A stretch of 64,000 bases of DNA from Allolobophora icterica (lineage: Eukaryota > Annelida > Clitellata > Crassiclitellata > Lumbricidae). Every line of letters begins with the position of its first letter. Within the stretch, counting starts at the first letter, position 1. The position numbers and the translations under genes were made by a program. The DNA lies in contig OY744606.1 in NCBI GenBank assembly GCA_963556255.1, positions 74,600,168 through 74,664,167 of the forward strand, read 5' to 3'. The notes below the pieces were generated by a model. The model searched no databases. It worked only from the letters and a program-made list of their open reading frames with translations, and had not been told where the DNA came from. This document shows positions 36,959 to 48,000 of the stretch, piece by piece.

Positions 36959-39900
36959 GAGTTAAGGCATGTGTTCCTCATACCGTTTGGGCCTTTTGGA
37001 TTTTTTTAGTGACTTCTGCGATAGTTTATGATTTCATGTTATGGTTGGAAGTTTAAGGTAACCTTATAACTGATGCTGTGTAGGTTGCATTCAGGTAACT
37101 GTTTATCAGAAGTCTTTAGATTAGTTGAGATTGGATCAGACAGGATTCAGTCAATCAGTTAGAATTTATATAGCACTCCTTCAAGATCTCTACTCAGAGG
37201 CAGGCGCTCCCGGCTCAGGCCAGGGCCGCCAGGCGAAACAGGTTAGTCTTGAGTAATTGATAAAATGGAGACGAGCAAACCCCGGGGAGGAGACGCTTAT
37301 ACCAGTAGAAGCCCATTCCATGTCAATGGTCAGATCACAGTTGGATTGGATGAGATTGGATTGGCTTAGATTCGGCATGTGTTTTTCTTTGCCAGGTGAT
37401 CGTGTTCTCCGAGTGAACGGCATCAGCCTGGTTGGCGCCACCCATCGTCAGGCAGTTGAGATCCTGCGCAGTTCGCCCCCAACCAGTTCCCTCCAGCTGG
37501 AGCGATGTGATCCACCCTCGGTTACTCCTTCTATTATCTCCTCATGGTCGTCTCTGGCAAGGTCCGAATTAGAAGTGGAATCCACGGACACAGGTTTCCT
37601 AATCGATTCTTTTCGGCTTGGTGGTATGCTTGGTAGATTTGAGTACACTACACCATTAGCCCTTGTAACACTGCATTGCACCATTGCTTTACACCACTAG
37701 ACCACTACACTACACTTCACCTCTATCCCACACGTCACTGCGGTGTAATATGCTATGCTACACCATCCTGTATTCATATTCATCGATTCTACAGAAAGGA
37801 TAGATGTAATTATCAGGTCAGGAAAATGATCACTGGATATGATTGGGCTTGGTTAATGGTGCTATTGTTTTATTTTCAGGTTATTTGTTTTCATAGGAAA
37901 TGGCTGCCTTAGTTTAGTTTCTGTATTTGCACAATTGAGAAATTGTTAAATTATAACCGTATGATTCCCTTGCTTGATACTCCTGCACATTTTCAGGAAG
38001 CTAAAGCCTTTCTGTTTAAAAAACGGTTATTGTGTTTGCTATGCAACTCCGAGGCTTTGCTCTGATAGTAGACAGTAAGTGTAAAGTATCCTAGAAGTAG
38101 TTTGCTACTGACAGTGCTATATAAACTGTCATAATTAAAATATAAAAAATCTGCAGTTCTTCTGTAGTCTAAACGTCTGAACTCTTAAATGTAGGTTGGA
38201 CAGTGCAGTTTGGTTTATGTCTTAAAAGCTAAATTTTTATCTTAAAAGATTTATTTCCAACTTTTCTATACTAGATAAAGTACCACAGTTGCCCTTCTCA
38301 TGTACTTTTCAGCATATATAAGGCGGTTTTCTTTGTAATTGTTTTCCAACTTGTATTTTTTTGTTAAATTATTTAAACTTTAATCATTTTCTGTGTATGC
38401 TAAGTAAGTAGGTGTACTTTGTAAACAAAATCTGGAGATTGCATAACATTGTCTGTCACATGACATTCAATAAATCAATAAATTGATGGTACTTGTGTGA
38501 TTCCATTGCAACAGAAAGACAAAGCTGCAAGGAACATTGTGTTCCTTGCAGTTTACATCAATTTATTGATTTATTATTCTCTTTATATCACTGTTATTAA
38601 TATTATTATTATTATTAATTATTATTTTTTAGCTGAGGTAATTGTAATCCCTCAGGATTTCAAAAATTAGGGATAGCATGATTCTGGCATTATTCTAGCA
38701 TTATTATTTTATTATTATTTTACCCCCAAGGTACGTATGATCCCTTGGGATCATTTGTACTTAGGGGAAATTATTATTATTATTATTATAATTTTTTGTT
38801 ATTTTGTTATTTTTTATTGTTATTATTAATTTTAATACCAAATGAAAAACCTCTTTCATTGGACAAAATGATCCAAGAATTATTAACAACGGAACAAAGA
38901 TGTAATACATTTTAATTAAGGGAACATTAAGTCAAGTATTAGACCATAACCACAAATTTGTTTATTGTATGTTATAAAAACTTATTTATTTATATATAAA
39001 TATAATTTATAATAATATACATAAGAGCCTTTATGTGGTATATTATATCATAATACACAAAGTCTTGATATACATATTATAAATTATATATATGTCTATC
39101 AGGTCATTTGTCAAGAGTTTATATATAAATAAATATATATATTATATATATATTATATATATACACACACTCTTTTCTGTATCCTAACATGATGCACATG
39201 ATATCTTGTTTTGTTTTGTCTTGTCTTTAGCCCAGCCTTAGCTGCATCACATGACCAACCCACATATCTAATGAGTTATAATTTATTTACTTCCTCATTA
39301 GTAAGCGATACATAAGTGTTCACTTGCTGTGTTTTTGTTTCTGCAGCTTAGACAAAGAATTTCAAACCATAGTAGAACCTGATCGCGCACACGCAGCATG
39401 CTTAGTCCGGATCGTCCCATTTTGCTGGCTGTATTATGCACTGCGGTACGGGGATGTTTGATTTACAATAGCAGTGTTTGTGGCTGTGATTTGTTTCAAC
39501 ACTGACGCTTGCATTTGGCATTCTGGATTTTTATTTATGGTGCTTGATGGAAGCTTTCGAATGTTTTTAGAATGTCTGGCAAATGAGCCAAGGTTTTTCC
39601 TGACTATTTGAAATTTTATTTTAAAGCTTAATTTTGTTGTTTTTGTCATTTTGCCTGTTTATCATTAAGCATTATTGATAATTAGAATTCTAATAACTAC
39701 TACTAGTAACATTGGCACTGGATGAGGTCAGTGGTTTTTATTTTGAGTGTGTCTTTAATTAATTTTGCAGAAAAAATGTTTCCAAATAATAATAATAGAA
39801 AATCTGGCCATATTGTTGAAAGTTACTATAGTTAAAAGTTGACAATAATAGGCATGTGATGTGGCATGTGATGTTGTATAGTGTTATATGAGTACAATGT

Positions 39901-42014
39901 CTGCAAAAAAGTAATAAAGTAATAATATATGATTTTAAGTGATAGATATAATACTCAGGTAGGCTGCATGATAAAAAGTTCTGCTTAATTTAAGTACAGT
40001 GTACACACAAAATAAGTAAGGTATTGTTTGATAATGATAAATAGGTGTAAACTCTTGTATGATAACAATTTATTGTGTAAAGTAAGAAGAGCATATGCAA
40101 AAATAAATAAATATATAATGATACAATACATTGGTGTATATTTAAGTACCTGATACTAATGCATGACGTTTTATATATATATTTTCTTAAGCTGTGTTAT
40201 CTGTTTTTGCAGCTTTCTGCCATTATCATGAAATAAAAATGTTAGCTATGTTTTGGTTTCATTTTCAGGCATTGAGCTAAAATCAAAAAGGGGAGGAAAT
40301 GGTAAAAAGATGTTGAGAGGAAGGCAGGTGTCGGTTTCTGAAAGCGGAATCAACTCAGAGCCCTCTGCTTATAACGGCGACATGGACCTAGAGCCTCCAG
40401 AAAGCCACGCTGACTCTAATGATCTTACTCGCTATCAGAACATCCCAGATGAGACGCACAGCAGACGCGATGCAGTGAACCGACCTGGTGAAACTGACGT
40501 CACTAGGACCCCGTTGAATTATAGCCAAGAGGGAAGTTTTGCGAGGAGAGCAGAACTACGTGAGAAAATGTTTCCCAGGAGACCAACACTAGACCGAAGG
40601 AATACGGTCAGGTAGGTGGTACTAACTAACGAGCACAGCTAGAAATCAGTACATGTTTTAATCGTTATTAATATTATCATTGACGCTTTAACGATGAACG
40701 TGTACTAAAAGTAACTGGGAAACCAATGCAGCTCATTGTTAAAGTGTCAATCACGACATGTATTCATACTTCATGCATTAATAATATTGTTTTAATTGTA
40801 TTGTGGCATATGTTATTCATACCAATCATATTGCAACATAATATTAACACAATAACGATGAGCTGCATTGGCCTACCTGTTGCTTTTAGTTCACTCTCGT
40901 CGTTAAAGTGTATATGTGCTTGTATTATTATTGTTATTAATCATATTGTTAGGTGTATTAATTATATTGTTGCATTTATTAAATTACTAGCTGGTTTACC
41001 CGGCGTTGCCCGGGGTTATAAGCCACCACCACCACCACCACCACCACACCACCACCACCACCACCACCACCACCACCACCAGTTAATGTTTTTGTGAAAT
41101 CTCTACGGCTGCGCCAGCTGGCGAATCTTTGAAAATGCGTGCCGGTGACAGAGAATTTTTGGTGAAACGCACAGAATCTTCTCGGGTGGCGCCATCTGGC
41201 GAATTTTCGGTGAAACGCACAGAATCTTCTCGGGTGGAGCCATCTGGGGAATGAAAATAGGTCGACTCAAATTTTCCAGAAGTGGGGGTTTTTGAGAGGT
41301 TTTCGCCCGTTTTGACCATGGAAGCGGTGAAAAGGGGGGACGCGAAGCCTCACACTAGGTGTGTAATGCCCACCCCGAGACAGTAGTGAAGGTTTGGAGT
41401 GAAAAGGTCAAAAGGTGTAGAAATGCATCCCGGTCAAAGATCGCTGTGACAGAGGTACAGACAGACAGACAGAGTTTCTTCTTTATTAATATAGATACTG
41501 TATACGTACATGTTTTGATCAAATCTGTAAATGCATTGATCACATTTCTACATATATATCAATCTCATTGTTGCTTGCAATGATCCTATTGTTGTGTTCT
41601 GACTACGTGATTACACATATTACTATATAATTACGGTAATCATTAATACTTGGTTTTTAAATTAATATTTATTGTTTCAATTTTAATATTAGTGATGCTG
41701 GCAGTAATTGTGATCATGGCAATTTATCAGCTTTGCATAGTCGTAGGAGTCATAAAATTTACAGCACACAAAGTGATGTTATGATTTATGATATCCCTCT
41801 TGTTGTCACATTAGACTGCGTTATAAATGTTCAAAATTTACAATTGAAATAATGATGATGGTCAGGTTATATTGCTGGCTAGGAAGACACTATCAGTGCA
41901 GTCAAACACCTGCACTGGGACAAAGGTTTCATGAAATTCCATATGCAGAATGAATGAACTAATAATAATAAATCTATGGTTGTGACGGTAGCAGTGATGA
42001 TGATGATGATGATT

Positions 42015-42068
<54 letters not shown>

Positions 42069-45000
42069 TATGTATCTGGCTATTTATGTAGCACCTTTGT
42101 ACATTCACATAGGTGCTAAATGTGGCTATCAATCAGGTCTAAAAGGGTGTGATTTAATATGAGTATAAAGTGTTTAAATCCAGTTTGCAGTTGCCGAGCG
42201 CCTCTGAGTAGGTATCTTGAAGGGGCGCTATATCAAGTTTATGTTGCTTGATTGATTGATTGATTGATGAAATGATTACCATCATTGGTTGTCAGATCCT
42301 CTGAATGCTTTGAAACACATGATATTGATCATATAATTATGCTCGTTATGCTTTAATGAATGTCTGTACAATATCTGCTAATTAGTTCAACGTCTCAGCC
42401 GGTTAGTGCAACATCCAGTTTCCAGTTGCCGACATCTCCAAGGACGACTTCAGAGTACAATGGCGACGTGGATTCGAGCGTTGTAGGCCCATCAACCGTT
42501 CACACTTCTGGACAATTGCCGTACAACTCTGATGCACCGAGGTCCGAGTATGAGGACGTGAGCTCAGGAGACGATGATGATGATGATGATGAAGAGTACG
42601 AGCATTTGGCGAATCAGCATTCATTGCAGGCTGAGGATGAGGATGCGCTCGGCAACTATGAAACACTGTCTGAGTATTTTCCGCAAGAAGATGATCAGGG
42701 AGCGGAAGCAACAATTCCAGAAGAATTTGACTCGGAGTTTGTTGAGTTGAATAGTAAGTAGAGGCTCATGCACATCCAATGCCATCAGGGCTTCTGTTTT
42801 TCTTGCATGTTAATCCATGTCATCCAGGACCACTCTAGCTTAAACTAGATCTTTTGCCAACATAGAGCCCTCCCTGTGGAATGCCCTTTCTTCCTCTCTA
42901 CAGGTAACCTTACTTTCTGGATCTCTTCCTACATCCCTTTCCATGCTTAAAACCTTTTTCTTCTGTCGGAGCCTTCGCACTGGGAGCGCTGCTGAGTGGC
43001 CTCAGCTGTGAGCGGCGCTATACAAATCTCCAAATACGATACGATACGATATGTAACCAGTGGTTAAAGTGGTTTGGGTGAGCAGTGGGAACTAAAAAAA
43101 AGTTTTATTGGAACGCATGCGTTACCAGGGTTCTATTGCATTGTGGGCAGTGGGAACGCAAGCAAAGAATTTTGAGAGCAGCGGGAATGCCATTCCCACG
43201 CATTCCCACCCACTTTAAACGCTGTATGTAATGAGTATTAATTATAGGCTTCTCCAATTTGGAGCCACCAGGATCTGTCATCACATGGGGCCCGCAGGAC
43301 TGATATTAGAGTAGGAGATTAATATGCATTTGTTTAGATTGGTTTCATGGGCGTAACTTTGCCAACAAAGTGGTGGTGATGAATTCCCTCCTTACTCCCC
43401 TCCTCTTCCCCCTCTCCTTTCCTTCTCCCTCCTTTCTCCTTCCTGACATTTTATACAAACTTGATATGTTGCTGTCAACTGCAACAAGATGGGTGTTGTC
43501 ACCAAGTTTTGCAACATGAAACAATAAGGGACTTAGCTAATGCTAAGGCATCTATCAGCATTGTGATAGTTAAATATGCAAGAATAAACTGCCGTTAATT
43601 ATCCTTTGTTTGAACTTGCTTCAAACCAAAATAATGCTGTCATTTCACACAAAAAGATTTCAGCACAGGGAAAAAGTGGCAGTGACTGTTACCAGTGTCA
43701 CAATACAAATTATGCCTGTGATTCGTTTACCAATTTACTGTGTACTGTAACCTTGATGAGTTATACCATTTAATGATGCACTAGGTATGCAGTGTTTCAT
43801 TGCTTATTAGTGGTATATAGAATTTAATATATATATATATATATATATTATATATTGTGTATATTGTGTATATATATTATATATAGTGTATTTATATGTT
43901 CGTGTGTATGTATAATTATAGGCATATATAATATATATGATACATATATATGCAGTTGTATACTGTAGTATTTTGTAATTGGATATAGAATATGTTGATT
44001 GTTGAATGATGTAAACTGTGTTTATTATAGTATTAATAAGGATTAGGGTCTTATGTACTTCTTCATGTAGTTCTTAATGTACTTCTTAATGTTTCCTGTT
44101 GTCCATTGTCAGTATTAATCATGTTAGCAACTTCTAATCTTTGTAAGGAGGGCATATTTTCATATTACTGTTGGATTGTATTGTATAGGATTAGCCATCT
44201 TGAAAGATCTCCCGGAGCATCTGAGTTCTGATTGGTTGGACGAACTTCCTTTCATATCACTGGCAACAGGGAACCAGCTGTACACTGGTGCAAACTTAGA
44301 GCTGATGATCCAAGATCTTGAGGATCGTGTGATGCGTGGAGAACCACCTGTTGAGTACAAAGTAGGTGAAGTTAGTCTCTTAATTGTCAAAGCTTTGCAA
44401 CTCAATAACGACACTTAGCATCCTATAGGCTAGCAAAGAGACTGCAGTTTGCTCTTAAATTGGTGTTGTGTTCAATTTCCAATTACAATTACTGTTACAA
44501 CTTGCTGCGAAGTTCTGATTGGGGTGCTCGATAGTGTAGTGGTTAGTGTGCTGGACTGTCAACCGAGAGGTTGGGGATTCAAATCCCCACCAGGGCAGAA
44601 ATTTGTGTAGAGATTTCTGCTTCACGTGTACCCCATGGCTAACTCAGTTATGATGAGTACGTTGACTGCACAGTGTCAGTGGGAAGATGAGACAGCGAGG
44701 GAGAAGACTGGCCACCCACCCTCATATGCCGAGGCTAAGAAAATGAAGTTGCTAACGCTTCATAACATGGCTGCCTCAGGGACTGACACCCTATTGCACA
44801 TTTATTAAGGTATTGCTGTTCTTTTGTTCCTCTGGTCAGTTCTGTTACGTGTTTCCTGTCTAAAATTAAGCCTTGTCTGTTTCATCCCTGGCTTACCTGC
44901 TTTGGCCCAGGTTCTGGTTTCTCTGACATATCGGAATTCAACCTGGTTTCTCCAAGGGATCGTGATTTTAAATTAAATATGATTTATAGGGCATCATAAG

Positions 45001-48000
45001 GCAATGTGTAAGCGTAACTTGAGCTTCTTAACTTCTCTTTTGTGCCTGTATTTCATGAGTGCCAAGCAGTTAAAGTTTGTTCTAAAGATTATGGTCTTGT
45101 TTTCATGAAGTGTTATCTTGAAGAGGCACCTATAAATGCACACAATGTCTGTTACAATAACAATAAATATTAGCAAGCGGCTTCTAGGGTGTCAGTTGTT
45201 GGTGCAAATGGTAGTAGAGTTGTCAGTGCAGATGGCAGCAGAGTTGTTAGTGCAAATGGCAGCAGAGTTGTCAGTGCAAATGGCAGTAGAGTTGTCAGTG
45301 CAAATGGCAGTAGAGTTGTCAGTGCAAATGGCAGCAGAGTTGTCAGTGCAAATGGCAGCAGAGTTGTCAGTGCAAATGGCAGTAGAGTTGTCATTGCAAA
45401 TAATAATAATAATGATCTTTTTCTTTAATTAAGTGCCTGCAAACGCACTGCGCTGTACAGTGAACATACATATAGTAGAAACGGCAGCCACACAGGGCGC
45501 CTTACATACATGTATACAGTAGAAGCACATGATAACAGTTTTACAGGAGTCGAATATAACTGTTTATGCGGCAGCCAACATATGGCGCCAATCAAGGCCT
45601 ACTATTCATTTAACCACCGCTGCCATCTAGCGAGTGGAAGGCTGAATAAACCTTACGAGTGTCTACGAGGTTCGATCTTGGTACCTACTGCTCTTCACGC
45701 CAGTGTGTTATCCATTACTCTACGGCCCCACACCCCCAAATGGCAGTAGAATTGTCAGTGCAAATGGCAGCAGAGTTACACAGTTAATACGATTGCAAGT
45801 GTATTTAAAAATAATACTCTCCTTGATATTTTTAGTTGAATTTGTCTTGGGCGCATCGTTATCAAAAATTGAACGTTGACAGAATTTTGTTCCTGTTGAA
45901 GTTTACATTCACATCATTGAGTGTATTTGCAGAGTCTGAAGCAGGTTAAGCTGACGGATTTCTGTTTGGATGGACTCAACCCTGACAACAAACACAAGAA
46001 CAGATATCGAAACATTTTGCCATGTGAGTCTGATTTTTCAATTCATAATGTTTGCTCACAGTGAAATGTGACCGGAAGCAGCGACAGTTGATAAGTAATT
46101 AATTAGTTTACTTTTGTTTCGAAGTGAGATAAGAATTAGTCTGTGTTTGAGGTTAAGCGTAATGGTGCAGAGGGGGTTGGATTTGTATGGTTTGTATGAT
46201 CCGTATGATTTGTATGGTTTGTATGATTTGTATGATCTGTATGATCTGTATGATTTTGTATGATTGTATAATATTTATGATTTTGTATGATATGTATGAT
46301 TTGTATGATATATATGATTTGTATGATCCATATGATTTGTATGATTTTGTATGATTTGTATGATTTGTGTGATATGTAATTTTATTATGTATGATTTGTA
46401 TTGTTTGTACGATTTGTATGATTCGATGATTTATTTGTATAATTTTTATGATTTATATGATCTGTATGATTGTATGGTCTGTATGATTTTTTATTTGTAT
46501 AATTTATGTTTTCTGCTAGAAGCTGTACAGATGACATCACAAGGGGAACACTAAACAATCAGCTGCCATAATTATCACCCTTTGAAAGATTACTATTTAT
46601 CATAATTATTAGTATAGTATTAAGTTCCCAAGATACATATGTATATATGAGATCTTGGGATTTAGAAAATTTATGGAAATCAAGAATTGTATCTGGATTG
46701 GCAACTACGGTACATGTTAAATTCCAGCATAGAGAAGGTACCAAGAGAAATAACTGCATTGGGGAGGGGGTAGATGAATGGTAACAATCATGGCCAGGAG
46801 AGCATTAGATCGCGGTTCGATACTTGTAACCCCCCTCTAGAGCTGGCGCCTGGATGGCTGCCAAAACATGTGTTTAATTAAGATCTTCATTGTATATTGT
46901 CATGTTTCAATGTAATCTTACTGCGTACATACTTGTCAGTTTGAATTAATAAAGAAGATTATTATTATTATTATTATTGTATTCTTAGATTGACAATGCA
47001 AGGTGCTGAAATAGATTATTATTATTATTGTTATAGTTGTTTTACTCTAGATAGCAATTGTCCCATTGGATTTTGAAAAATTAAACTAGGCACAAAAGGA
47101 AAATGTTTTTAAAATGAGGCAAAAAATATATTGATGGTGTTATTAATATTTATTTTGGTCCTTTAGACGATAAAACTCGAGTGAGACTGTCTGGTCCCGA
47201 TGACTACATAAATGCAAGTCACATAACATTCAATGTGGGGCAAACGAAGCATCACTACATCGCAGCACAGGGTCCTCTTCCGACAACGATAGCCGATTTC
47301 TGGCGGATGATCTGGGAACAAGACATCGATGTCGTCGTAATGCTGACACAGGAAGTGGAAGGCGGGAAGGTCAAGTGTGACAGGTACTGGCCGGAGTTGA
47401 GCGACGGTCCGGGATTCCTTGGAAATCTGTGAGTCTTGCTCGTCTTTTTTTCATTTGCTGCTCTTCTGTCAAAATGTTTTGTGGTATCTTTTGAGATGAT
47501 GTGACATTAGGAGAGTGACTAAACTTTGTGGCTGAAATTTTTTGTACTACTATTACTGGATTCCTTCCCCATAAGATTATGTGTGTTTCATTACACTTAA
47601 TTTGCAGCATTTTATGTACATCGCAAAAGAACTTTGCTATTTAATGGATCTAAATAAATTCTTAAGGCAGTTTGGATACTTATGTATGCGAGTATGTATT
47701 GAGTATGTAATACGTATGTATGTGAGTATGTATTGAGTATGCAGAACAGAATCGAGCTCTATGAACAGAACTGACATCTGCGAATCAAACTCTATGTAGA
47801 TAGCTATGTGATGAAAGCTGTTAATAAAATTTCTTGCTGGCAGTGACAGAAAAATTACTTTTAAAGATGTACAGAAACAGTTTAACCCTGGTGCTAATAT
47901 TCATCCATTTTTGCTGGGTGTAGATTTCGAGTAACTCAAATGGAGTATCATCCTCTGCCAAACTGCATCATACGATTCTTTCAAATGGATGACTTGGCAA

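Noticed and set aside
41025..41094. Pro/His homopolymer ORF
   Set aside because: Product of an (ACC)n microsatellite inside an interspersed element.
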